Positions 45,679 to 54,421 of a stretch of 64,000 nt of DNA are shown here, piece by piece. The position numbers and the translations under genes were made by a program. The first letter of the stretch is position 1, and each line of letters opens with the position of its first letter. Where the stretch lies: the NCBI RefSeq assembly GCF_014201835.1, contig NZ_JACHFH010000001.1:62001-126000 (forward strand), given 5' to 3'. The notes under the pieces were generated by a model. It saw only the letters and a program-made list of their open reading frames with translations, did not search any database and was not told the origin of the DNA. The DNA is from Pectinatus brassicae (lineage in GTDB: Bacteria; Bacillota; Negativicutes; Selenomonadales; Selenomonadaceae).

Positions 45679-46218
45679 ATGGGAAAAATTATTTTAGTAA
45701 CTGGCGGTGCCCGCAGCGGCAAAAGCACTTTTGCTGAAAATTATGTAAAGGACCTTAATACCAGCAAGGCCTATATCGCTACCGCCCAAATCTTTGATGA
45801 AGAAATGCGACAGCGTATTGATATTCATAAACAACGCCGTGCCAATGAATGGCATACCATCGAGTCGCCGTTTAATGCCGAAGAAGCTATCAATGCCTGC
45901 CATAATTATCCAGCTGTACTGTTTGACTGTATCACCGTATATATGAGCAACATCATCTGCCTGCCTGAAGCAAATGACATGGAACCAGCCCAAATTCAAA
46001 GTAAAATTTTACAGTCTATTGATAAACTTATCACTGCTGCCCAAAAGCATCCTGGTTCGATTGTATTTGTTACCAATGAAGTTGGTGCCGGCATCGTTCC
46101 CGAAAATAAGCTGGCTCGTCTTTATCGTGATATTGCCGGTATTTGCAACCAGCATCTTGCCAAAAATGCCGACGAAGTATACTTCGTCATATCAGGAATT
46201 CCATTAAAAATAAAATAA
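45679..46218 (+). CDS. cobU: Adenosylcobinamide kinase/guanylyltransferase
   Basis: The start is ATG 45679, 7 nt after GGAG; a TTG at 45667 precedes it. The 179-residue protein has the P-loop VTGGARSGKSTFAENYVKDL, YIATAQIFDEEMRQRIDIHK with the guanylylated His region (H43-H46), the IILF-like Walker B AVLFDCITVYMSN and VTNEVGAGIVPENKLARLYR. It makes adenosylcobinamide-GDP for CobS. Confidence 0.95.
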   Translation: MGKIILVTGGARSGKSTFAENYVKDLNTSKAYIATAQIFDEEMRQRIDIHKQRRANEWHTIESPFNAEEAINACHNYPAVLFDCITVYMSNIICLPEANDMEPAQIQSKILQSIDKLITAAQKHPGSIVFVTNEVGAGIVPENKLARLYRDIAGICNQHLAKNADEVYFVISGIPLKIK

Positions 46219-46230
46219 ATCACATATTCA

Positions 46231-46430
46231 TGCTAGTTAATAAACTAGTATGTCCTTTAAATCCTTCCCAGCACGGTGTGTACTGTATCTCTAGAATGCT
46301 AAATCATTAAGAGCTACAGCATAGGGAAGGTGGCTTGACGAAGTCAAGTCGGAATGGTTAACCCCTCAGGCAGCTTTGCTGCCAGCTCCCCTGCAGGGGA
46401 GCCTTTCATTCATCTAAAATTCAACTAGCA
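46231..46430. mobile_element. MITE-like hairpin-rich element between cobU and cobS
   Basis: A 200-bp segment is bounded by the perfect inverted repeat TGCTAGTT (46231-46238) and AACTAGCA (46423-46430). Inside are three compact hairpins: CTTGACGAAGTCAAG, GGCAGCTTTGCTGCC and the perfect palindrome GCTCCCCTGCAGGGGAGC. Its GC content is above the surrounding DNA, and there is no reading frame. A CTAGTTAATAAACTAG palindrome overlaps the left end. It has no cobalamin-riboswitch core. It could be a non-autonomous mobile repeat or an RNA-level hairpin cluster; copies elsewhere in the genome would decide. Confidence 0.5.
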
Positions 46431-46472
46431 CACAAATAAATATGTACATTTTGTAAGGGAGATGCCTAATAA

Positions 46473-47246
46473 TTGAATTCTTTTTTTACCGGACTATTAT
46501 TTTTAACACGCCTACCGATAAAGTATAATGCCAATTGGACTGAAGAAGCTTGCGGTAATAGCGTCAAATATTTTACTATCATTGGTCTAATCTTAGGCAT
46601 TATCAATAGTCTTTGTGCCTATATTATCTTTTCACTATTGCCCCATTTTTTACATATCACTATTACCGTTCCCTTAGCCAGTTTTTTTCTTTTATTGATT
46701 AGCATTATACTTACTGGCGCTATCCATTATGATGGCTATACCGATACAATGGATGGCCTTTTATCAGGACGAAAAAAAGACCGTATACTGGAAATAATGA
46801 AAGACAGCCGCGTTGGTGCTCATGGTGCTACTTCGCTTATCATGCTGATTTTAGGCAAATATGCTGCTATTTTTTCCTTATGTTCGTCAACAAACCATAC
46901 TATTTTATATACAGCTTTACTTTTAGCCCCTGTTTTGGGTCGCTTAGGTTTAGTCATCGGGGTTACTTTATTTCCCTATGCCCGCAAAGAGGGCTTAGGG
47001 AAAGCCTTCTCCACATATTCTAATAAATTTTCGTTAATACTTAATATCATAATCACACTTATCTGCCTGTCAATAAATTTACCAAAACTATCCACAAGTA
47101 TTATTGCTTTTATCGTTGTTATTATTTTTACACTTATTTTTGGTCACTATATTACTAAAAAACTAGGCGGTCTTACAGGTGACGTCTATGGTGCCACCTC
47201 CGAATTAAGTGAATTTCTTGTTTTATTCATCTTCACCATATGTTAA
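46473..47246 (+). CDS. cobS: Adenosylcobinamide-GDP ribazoletransferase
   Basis: The 257-residue membrane protein starts with TTG (GGGAG 11 nt upstream) and has the CobS motifs FFTGLLFLTRLPI (about 4-16), GAIHYDGYTDTMDGLLSGR with the acidic active site (about 87-105), DSRVGAHGA and LGGLTGDVYGATSEL, plus about six helices. It joins adenosylcobinamide-GDP to alpha-ribazole, the last step of cobalamin synthesis. Confidence 0.95.
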   Translation: MNSFFTGLLFLTRLPIKYNANWTEEACGNSVKYFTIIGLILGIINSLCAYIIFSLLPHFLHITITVPLASFFLLLISIILTGAIHYDGYTDTMDGLLSGRKKDRILEIMKDSRVGAHGATSLIMLILGKYAAIFSLCSSTNHTILYTALLLAPVLGRLGLVIGVTLFPYARKEGLGKAFSTYSNKFSLILNIIITLICLSINLPKLSTSIIAFIVVIIFTLIFGHYITKKLGGLTGDVYGATSELSEFLVLFIFTIC

Positions 47247-47290
47247 TATTAATATAATATATTTAAACGTCAGAGGGAGTTATATCAATT

Positions 47291-47908
47291 ATGCTTACAA
47301 AAATTATTCTTATTCGTCATGGCCAAACCACTTGGAACATCGAAGGACGCTTCCAGGGACAATCCGATGTCGAGCTTATGCCGGAAGGAATTGAACAGGC
47401 GCAAAAACTGGCCGACAGCTTCCCGCTGACCACACTTGATGCCGTATATTGCAGTGATTTAAAACGTACCCGTTGTACCGCTAAAATTATCGCTGACAAA
47501 TTTAACCTTCCATTAAACACAACTGCGCAGTTACGTGAAATGAATTTTGGTAAATGGGAAGGCATGTTCTTTGATGATATCAATAAAAAATGGCCTAATG
47601 CTATAAATAATTTCTTTGCCGATCCACTATCCATAACAATTCCTGATGGCGAAACTTTTTCCCAGGTACAAAATAGAGCCATTGACGCTATTGATAATAT
47701 CATCAGTAACAATTCCGGCAATACTATTGCTATTGTTGCCCATGGTGCCATCAACAGAACAATTCTCTCCTATGCTGCTAATATTCCCTTTAATCATATC
47801 TGGTCCGTTGCGCAAAGCAATACGGCCTATAATATATTCTCCTACGATGATGAATATAAAAAGTTTTATATTCATACAATAAATAACACTTCTCACTTAT
47901 TGGTATAA
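47291..47908 (+). CDS. Histidine phosphatase, probable alpha-ribazole phosphatase
   Basis: The 205-residue protein has the RHG motif IILIRHGQTTWNIEGRFQGQ (catalytic His about 11), YCSDLKRTRCTAKII, LREMNFGKWEGM and VAHGAINRTILSY. Position after cobU-cobS suggests CobC activity (removal of phosphate from alpha-ribazole phosphate or cobalamin phosphate), but phosphoglycerate mutase-like proteins of other function share these motifs. Confidence 0.85.
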   Translation: MLTKIILIRHGQTTWNIEGRFQGQSDVELMPEGIEQAQKLADSFPLTTLDAVYCSDLKRTRCTAKIIADKFNLPLNTTAQLREMNFGKWEGMFFDDINKKWPNAINNFFADPLSITIPDGETFSQVQNRAIDAIDNIISNNSGNTIAIVAHGAINRTILSYAANIPFNHIWSVAQSNTAYNIFSYDDEYKKFYIHTINNTSHLLV

Positions 47909-47942
47909 TATCTTGTTTTTTGAAAGAGGCATTTAATTATTT

Positions 47943-50900
47943 ATGAGTAAATACCGTATAATTCCGCAATCAGGTGATAAATTTCGCCGACTGCTCGATT
48001 CGCTGCCCTTAGATGAAGATTTTATGATTCTTCTAAAAGCCAGCACTATAAAACATGTGGAAATTGACTTAAAGAATAATATATGGGAAATATTACTAAA
48101 TACCTATAAATATCTTCCTGATGAAATGCTTGCTCAAGCTGCAAATTTTATTGCTGATAATTGTCATGTAAATAAAGTGATGTTCTATCAGGATATTATT
48201 GATTTTGCTGCTCGTATCAAACAAAACTGGTCTAAAATTATCATTGCTGCTGCCAAAGGCAATCCTACAGTAAAAGCTTTACTGCTATCATCGACTTATT
48301 CTATTGATGGTAATATGCTCACCTTAGAAATCAAGGGCACGCTTGCTGAGGAAATACTGCATGCCCATAGTGTCAATAAAACTTTACAGCAAATTATCTA
48401 TGAACTACTCGACTTAGAATGCCGGATAGGATTTATAGCTACTGATAATAGCGAACCTGCTAAAGAAGAACAAGATGACTATGTAATGGTTGATTACACA
48501 CCACCGCCAGTCAGTGATACCCCGTCAGAAAAAACTGCAACTAAAACTTATAATCCAACACGCGGCAATAACAACTATCGTAAGCAATCAGGCCCGCCGC
48601 CTAACAGTACTGATGCCGGCTGGATTTACGGCAAACGCATTAGTGGCAATATTATGCCGATTGACGATATTGATGGTGAAATGAAAACAGCTGTCCTGCT
48701 TGGCAAGGTAAACAATATCAACAGCCGTGAATTTAAGACCGGCAACAATTTACTAACCTTCGAGCTAGCCGATAAAACTAATGGCATCGACTGTAAAATT
48801 TTCTTCAAGGATAAAGAAGAATTTGAACGCGTCAACACCAATCTATCTAACGGCTTAATCATTAAAATTGCCGGCAGTATTCGCTTTGACAGCTTTAATA
48901 ATGATTTCGTCATAATGCCCAACAGCATTTATAAAGGCGAAATGAAAACTCGCAACGATACGGCTCACGAAAAACGTGTCGAACTGCACGCCCATACCCA
49001 TATGAGCAATATGGATGCTGTGGTATCTGCTAAAGATTTAATCTGCACTGCTGCTAAATGGGGCTGGCCAGCCATTGCCATAACTGACCACGGTGTTGTT
49101 CAGGCCTTTCCTGAAGCGGCAAAAACTATTGCCGACAAAAAGCTTGATATCAAAATAATTTATGGTCTTGAAGGCTATCTTATCGAGGATGAACAACAAA
49201 AACGAGCTAACCATATTATATTATTGGCACAAAATTCCATCGGTCTGCGCAATATTTACCGTTTGGTTTCCTTAGCACATCTTAAATATTTACAAAAAAG
49301 GCCTCGCATTCCCAAGAAAATACTGTCTGAATATCGCGAGGGAATAATTATTGGGTCAGCCTGTGAAGCTGGTGAATTAATCAGAGCTATCGTTGCTGGA
49401 CAATCAGATGAGGAATTACTGCAGATTGCCTCTTTTTATGACTATTTAGAAATCCAGCCAACCGGCAATAACGAATTTTTAATCCGCAGTGAAACTTTTC
49501 CTGAAATAAAAACAGATGAAGATTTACAAAAAATCAATCTTAAAGTTGCCCAAATTGCTAAGAAGTTGGGGAAAATGCTCATTGCTACCTGTGATGTTCA
49601 TTTCTTAAATCCTGAAGACAGTATTTACCGCGCTATTTTAATGGCAGGTAAAGGTTTTAAGGATGCCGACCAACAGCCACCGCTTTATCTGCGAACAACT
49701 GAGGAAATGCTGGCAGAATTTACTTATTTAGATGACGAACTGGCCTATCAGGCCGTTGTCGAAAATCCCCGCAAAATTGCCGATATGATTGATATAATCA
49801 AACCAATACCAGATGATTTATATTCACCGATGATTCCCGGTGCTGATGAACAAATCCATGATATGAGTTATACTAAGGCTAAAATGCTCTATGGTGAAAA
49901 TTTGCCACAACTTGTTTCCGAACGTTTAGAGCTTGAATTACAGTCAATTATCGGCCATGGTTTCGCCGTATTATATTTAATTGCCCACAAGCTCGTTAAA
50001 AAATCACTTGATGATGGTTATCTTGTTGGTTCAAGGGGCTCTGTCGGCTCCTCCTTTGTAGCGACCATGACTGATATTACCGAAGTAAACCCACTGCCAC
50101 CGCATTGGCGCTGCCCAAAATGCCACAGCAGTGAATTTATTACTGATGGCTCTTATGGCTGTGGTTTTGATTTACCTAATAAAGAATGTCCATATTGCGG
50201 TACTTTGATGATAAAAGACGGTCACGATATACCATTTGCTGTATTTATGGGATTTGATGGTGATAAAGTACCTGATATCGACTTAAATTTCTCCGGTGAT
50301 TATCAGCCTGTCGCCCATAAATATACAGAAGAATTATTTGGTAAAGATAATGTTTTTCGTGCCGGAACAATAGCTACTGTTGCTGATAAAACTGCTTACG
50401 GCTATGTCCGCGGTTATTTCAATGACAAAGGTACCAAAAAACGCGATGCTTATATAAACAGTCTTGTTGCTGGCTGTACCGGCGTAAAAAGAACTACTGG
50501 ACAGCATCCTGGCGGTATAATGGTTATTCCCCGCAATATGGATGTACATCATTTTACCCCGATACAACGTCCTGCTGATGATAAGGATACTACCACAATA
50601 ACGACTCATTTTGACTATCATTCCATCAGCAGTCGTCTGGTTAAGCTTGATATCCTCGGTCATGATGATCCGACCGTAATAAAAATGCTGGAAAACATTA
50701 CCCATCGCGACCCCAAAACTATCCCCTTTGATGATCCTGTTACCATGAGTCTTTTTTACTCCACTGATGCTTTAGGCGTCACGCCGGAACAGCTTGGTGC
50801 CACGTCCGGAACTTTTGGTATTCCGGAATTTCGCACACCATTTACACGGCAGATGATTGATGATACAAGACCGGAAAAATTCAGTGATCTGGTACGAATA

Positions 50901-51701
50901 AGCGGCTTTTCCCACGGTACTGATGTTTGGCTCAATAATGCCCAGGATTTAATTAAAAATAATACCTGTACCTTATCCGATGCCATCTCGGCTCGTGACG
51001 ATATTATGATGTACTTGATTCATAAAGGCATCGAGCCACTACTTGCTTTCAAAACTATGGAAAATGTTCGTAAGGGACGCGGCATTAAAGACGATGTCGT
51101 TGCTAAATTAAAAGAAGGCGGCATCCCCGACTGGTATATTGACTCCTGCCAAAAAATTAAATATTTATTCCCACGTGCCCATGCTACGGCATATGTTATG
51201 ATGGCTTATCGTATTGCTTTTTGTAAAGTGCATTATCCATTAGCTTTCTATACTGCTTATTTTTCCATTCGTGCTGATGAATTCGATGCCCATCTTATTG
51301 CACAGGGACAGGATGCCGTTCGCCAAAGTCTTGATGCATTAGCCGAGCAGGATAAAGTTAAAAAGCTTTCTGTAAAAGAAAAAGGACTGCAAATCGTTTT
51401 AGAATTGGCTTGGGAAATGTATTTACGCGGCTATACCGTGGAAAAAGTAAATCTTTATGAATCATTAGCAGATAAATTCATCATGCATGAAAGATCCTTG
51501 CTTCCGCCGTTATCAGCTCTGCCCGGCGTAGGAATCACCGCTGCCCATAATATTGTCGAGGCTCGCAAAAATGGTGAGTTCTCTTCGATTGATGATTTGA
51601 AAAAACGTGCTGGTGTACCAACACCTTCTATTGAAATATTACGTGAACACGGCTGCCTTGAAGGCATGAATGAAACAGATCAAATTGCCTTATTCGTTTA
51701 A
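47943..51701 (+). CDS. polC: DNA polymerase III PolC, without the exonuclease segment
   Basis: The 1252-residue protein follows PolC: N-terminal domains, an OB fold (about 240-335), PHP domain with VELHAHTHMSNMDAV (about 346) and AIAITDHGVVQAFPEAA, a four-Cys zinc knuckle (CPKCHSS...CPYCG), and the catalytic VPDIDLNFSGDYQP. The C-terminal palm/fingers include FPRAHATAYVMMAYRIAF, followed by an HhH and the clamp-binding end DQIALFV. In B. subtilis (1437 residues) about 180 residues of DnaQ-like exonuclease split the PHP domain. Here IIYGLEGYLIEDEQQKRANH (about 404-423) runs straight to IILLAQNSIGLRNIYRLVSL, so the exonuclease is cleanly absent. Proofreading would need another protein. Confidence 0.95.
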   Translation: MSKYRIIPQSGDKFRRLLDSLPLDEDFMILLKASTIKHVEIDLKNNIWEILLNTYKYLPDEMLAQAANFIADNCHVNKVMFYQDIIDFAARIKQNWSKIIIAAAKGNPTVKALLLSSTYSIDGNMLTLEIKGTLAEEILHAHSVNKTLQQIIYELLDLECRIGFIATDNSEPAKEEQDDYVMVDYTPPPVSDTPSEKTATKTYNPTRGNNNYRKQSGPPPNSTDAGWIYGKRISGNIMPIDDIDGEMKTAVLLGKVNNINSREFKTGNNLLTFELADKTNGIDCKIFFKDKEEFERVNTNLSNGLIIKIAGSIRFDSFNNDFVIMPNSIYKGEMKTRNDTAHEKRVELHAHTHMSNMDAVVSAKDLICTAAKWGWPAIAITDHGVVQAFPEAAKTIADKKLDIKIIYGLEGYLIEDEQQKRANHIILLAQNSIGLRNIYRLVSLAHLKYLQKRPRIPKKILSEYREGIIIGSACEAGELIRAIVAGQSDEELLQIASFYDYLEIQPTGNNEFLIRSETFPEIKTDEDLQKINLKVAQIAKKLGKMLIATCDVHFLNPEDSIYRAILMAGKGFKDADQQPPLYLRTTEEMLAEFTYLDDELAYQAVVENPRKIADMIDIIKPIPDDLYSPMIPGADEQIHDMSYTKAKMLYGENLPQLVSERLELELQSIIGHGFAVLYLIAHKLVKKSLDDGYLVGSRGSVGSSFVATMTDITEVNPLPPHWRCPKCHSSEFITDGSYGCGFDLPNKECPYCGTLMIKDGHDIPFAVFMGFDGDKVPDIDLNFSGDYQPVAHKYTEELFGKDNVFRAGTIATVADKTAYGYVRGYFNDKGTKKRDAYINSLVAGCTGVKRTTGQHPGGIMVIPRNMDVHHFTPIQRPADDKDTTTITTHFDYHSISSRLVKLDILGHDDPTVIKMLENITHRDPKTIPFDDPVTMSLFYSTDALGVTPEQLGATSGTFGIPEFRTPFTRQMIDDTRPEKFSDLVRISGFSHGTDVWLNNAQDLIKNNTCTLSDAISARDDIMMYLIHKGIEPLLAFKTMENVRKGRGIKDDVVAKLKEGGIPDWYIDSCQKIKYLFPRAHATAYVMMAYRIAFCKVHYPLAFYTAYFSIRADEFDAHLIAQGQDAVRQSLDALAEQDKVKKLSVKEKGLQIVLELAWEMYLRGYTVEKVNLYESLADKFIMHERSLLPPLSALPGVGITAAHNIVEARKNGEFSSIDDLKKRAGVPTPSIEILREHGCLEGMNETDQIALFV

Positions 51702-51744
51702 AAAATCGGCGGCTCACATAAAAATGTGAGCCGCCGATTTTTAT
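51700..51744. terminator. Bidirectional terminator between polC and the GH5 gene
   Basis: An 18-bp perfect stem AAAATCGGCGGCTCACAT (51702-51719) with its complement and an AAAA loop, flanked by A and T runs. Confidence 0.9.
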
Positions 51745-51748
51745 TATT

Positions 51749-52807
51749 TTAACTATTTTTTTCCTTTGCCAGCAATGCCTGTAATAAAGCCTTATCCCAT
51801 TCATTTTTATTTAAATCATATATGCCAAAAGCTGAACCAAATTCCCAATACCCCCAGGAAAAATCATCCTGCTCGGCTTCCTTGCGCACACATTCCGTCC
51901 ATAAAACTCTCATATTCTCAGGCACATTTTTATTTACACCAAATTCCCCTAAAAAAACTGGGACCTTATTATCTATAGCCCATTGCTTGACTTGCAGAAA
52001 ATCACGAGCAATCTTCAGTCGTTCACTAAAAGATGACTGCCACTTGATATTCTTATATTGTTCATAGCCTAAATAAGGATTATCCTGAAACGTAAACTCC
52101 GGTGGCTCATAATAATGAAAAGTCACTATTAAATTATCGGTCTTAGGCAATATTAATTTTTTTAAATCAGCAATATTATTATAACTGCCTGCACCAATGA
52201 TAATATAACGTTTAGGATTATTTTGCCGAATTGTTTTTACAGCACCTGCCAAATATTCATTCCATAAATCAGCTGTTAAATTTTTCTGCGGCTCATTAAG
52301 AATTTCAAAAACCAATTTATCTGAATACTTGCTATATCTTACTGACAGCTGCTGCCATATCTGCAATAAAAGATGACGATTTTCTACTGGTTTATCCATT
52401 ATTTCATTAAAATGATGAAAATCAAGAATAATATATAATCCCTGATTTAGCCCTGCTTCAATATGCTTATCTATTTTTTTCATGAAATTTTCATCAAGCT
52501 TACCATCAACAACATAATCAGAAAACCGTACTGGTAAACGTACACCATCAAAACCTGCTTTTTTTATTGTCGCAAAATATTCGTCTTTTAATTCCACTCC
52601 CCAAAAAATATCTTTAGGTGCATCCAAGGCATTACCAATATTTATAACATGTTTAAATGGCAATATCCTAATATTATTTTCTGGTGATATTGCAGCAACC
52701 TCCCGACAGTAGGCAATACTGGGGAAAAAACAACTTAATGCTAATATTAAACTGCCTGCCGCTAATATTATATTTTTTCCCACTAAAAAAAATTCTTTAC
52801 TCAGCAT
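51749..52807 (-). CDS. Secreted glycoside hydrolase family 5 (cellulase-type)
   Basis: The 352-residue protein has an N-terminal signal segment (IILAAGSLILALSCFFPSIA). The GH5 barrel has GVRLPVRFSDYV (about 88-99), LDFHHF, the acid/base E172 in FEILNEPQ, HYYEPPEF, and the nucleophile E288 in PVFLGEFGVN. It cleaves beta-1,4-glucan or a related glycan. It overlaps the upstream small gene by 11 nt and belongs to the minus-strand cluster with the MBOAT remnant. Such enzymes often trim the polymer made by a neighbouring exopolysaccharide synthase; none is present here. Confidence 0.9.
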   Translation of the reverse strand: MLSKEFFLVGKNIILAAGSLILALSCFFPSIAYCREVAAISPENNIRILPFKHVINIGNALDAPKDIFWGVELKDEYFATIKKAGFDGVRLPVRFSDYVVDGKLDENFMKKIDKHIEAGLNQGLYIILDFHHFNEIMDKPVENRHLLLQIWQQLSVRYSKYSDKLVFEILNEPQKNLTADLWNEYLAGAVKTIRQNNPKRYIIIGAGSYNNIADLKKLILPKTDNLIVTFHYYEPPEFTFQDNPYLGYEQYKNIKWQSSFSERLKIARDFLQVKQWAIDNKVPVFLGEFGVNKNVPENMRVLWTECVRKEAEQDDFSWGYWEFGSAFGIYDLNKNEWDKALLQALLAKEKNS

Positions 52808-53108
52808 AAAAATACCCCGGTGATTCTTTTAATATTTTCAATTTATGGTTATCCCGAAGCAGCATCACTTTTTCTGCCGCTATATATACATACCTGAATT
52901 TATCATATTCAAAAACATTTTTTTCAACATACTCTTTTAATGGGACTAATTTTTCTGTTGAACTATTTACCAAAATTGTTCCCTCAGACAAATAAAAATT
53001 GTCTATCCGCCCCAAGCTGCTTACCATATTCATCAGCGAAAAACTACACCAAAATACAACAATAAATACAGCTGCAACTATTTTCATGCGAAAAAATTTT
53101 TTTACCAT
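52797..53108 (-). CDS. Small membrane-anchored protein, 103 aa
   Basis: The product has one N-terminal helix (MKIVAAVFIVVFWCSFSLMN) and an extracytoplasmic part of about 75 residues (FYLSEGTILVNSSTEKLVPL...). No family is recognised. It lies between the MBOAT-like gene (19 nt) and the GH5 gene (overlap), so it is probably an accessory of surface glycan modification. Confidence 0.6.
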   Translation of the reverse strand: MVKKFFRMKIVAAVFIVVFWCSFSLMNMVSSLGRIDNFYLSEGTILVNSSTEKLVPLKEYVEKNVFEYDKFRYVYIAAEKVMLLRDNHKLKILKESPGYFYAE

Positions 53109-53127
53109 ATTTTATCAACTCTTTTTC

Positions 53128-54258
53128 TCAAAAGCTAAAATAAACAAATGATATTTTAGTTCCTATCATTAAATATGACAATGCTATAACAAATAATACC
53201 AGCATACAAACCGGATATATAATCATAACAAAATTCGTATACCATGACTTAAAAACATTGTTTATCAGCAATGTATTCATACGACGTGATATTGGCAGAC
53301 AAAATAATAGCGCAATTATATAATATATACCATAGGCACTTATGAATTGGACAGCATAATGCATATCAAATCCCCCGACACCTATTAAGCCCACAAAATA
53401 TCGCCCCGCCAGCAACAGCGATTCTGACCTGAACAAGATTCCTGAGAGTACAACAAATATAAAGAAATATATATGTCGATAAAAATCAGCAATATTTCGT
53501 TTGTCCCATTCCACTAAAATTTCCATTAACGTAAATAAAAAATTATAAATTGCCCATACGATAAATGTTGAATTAAGGCCATGCCATATCCCTAATAAAA
53601 TAAATATTAAAAACACATTTCGTATTAAGATATCCTTATTTTTTACCACTGAGCCACCTAGTGGAATATAAACATATTCCTTGAACCAATCTGCCAAAGT
53701 AATATGCCAACGACGCCAAAATTCTCTTACCGATTTAGTAATATAAGGATAATTGAAGTTTTCCGGCAGCTTAAACCCCAGCATATAGCCCATGCCTATA
53801 GACATATCACAATACCCGGAAAAATCAAAATAAAACTGTAGTCCATATGATATGATTCCCAGCCATGCTAAAGGAAACGGCAATATTGTTTCATTATTCA
53901 TCGCAAAAGCCTGATTAGCGACCAAGCCGATAGTATCAGCTATAATCCATTTTTTTGCCATTCCCTTTACCAAGCGGCAAACCCCTGTTGAGAATAAACG
54001 TAATGAGTATTTTCTTCCATAAACCTGCTGCTCAAATTCCACATATCTCATCAACGGGCCAAATATCAGCTTAGGGAAAAATATAATATACAAACAAAAA
54101 CCGATTACATCGTTGCCCTGCTTTATCTGTCCTCTATAAATATCGACTAGATACGAAATAGCCAGCAGTACATAAAAAGATATTCCCAAAGTAATCATCA
54201 GCGTCGGATGCAAGTTTGTTACAAAATTACCGGCATCAAAATCATTACCACTGATATA
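53128..54258 (-). pseudogene. MBOAT O-acyltransferase (AlgI-like), N-terminally truncated
   Basis: The open frame, in homology from about 54258, encodes KYFYISGNDFDAGNF...HPTLMITLGISFYVLLAISY and continues through FGPLMRYVEF, YFDFSGYCDMSIG, REFWRRWHITLADWFKEYVY and the catalytic-His motif IWHGLNSTFIVWAIYN. AlgI-type proteins are about 460-520 residues and start with about 100 more residues (two or three helices). Here a TGA stops the frame just upstream (near 54270). The first possible start, TTG 54213, has no ribosome site and gives 361 residues. It probably once acetylated an exopolysaccharide. It may be dead, or translated by coupling from the short ORF at 54395. Confidence 0.75.
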
Positions 54259-54266
54259 AAAATATT

Positions 54267-54395
54267 TTATGCTTCATCAATAAGCAATTTTGCATTCTGC
54301 GGTACAGATATAGCAGTATAGGCAAAGGCATTATTAGAGCTGTACCATAGACACGTCAGTAATGACAACATTACTTTGCCATAATATTTTTTCAT
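54267..54395 (-). CDS. Short signal-peptide ORF (42 aa) abutting the MBOAT remnant
   Basis: ATG 54395 has AAGGGA 6 nt upstream. The product MKKYYGKVMLSLLTCLWYSS and onward ends ...AYTAISVPQNAKLLIDEA, a signal peptide plus about 17 mature residues, then TAA inside the MBOAT homology border. It looks like the 5' end of an exported protein joined by deletion to the middle of the MBOAT gene in another frame. Confidence 0.5.
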   Translation of the reverse strand: MKKYYGKVMLSLLTCLWYSSNNAFAYTAISVPQNAKLLIDEA

Positions 54396-54421
54396 TGTTT
54401 ATCCCTTACTATATTCATTAA

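Noticed and set aside
46219-46472. Cobalamin riboswitch between cobU and cobS
   Set aside because: The region has strong hairpins but I find no B12-box or the conserved core of the cobalamin riboswitch, and it lies between two operon genes rather than upstream of the first.
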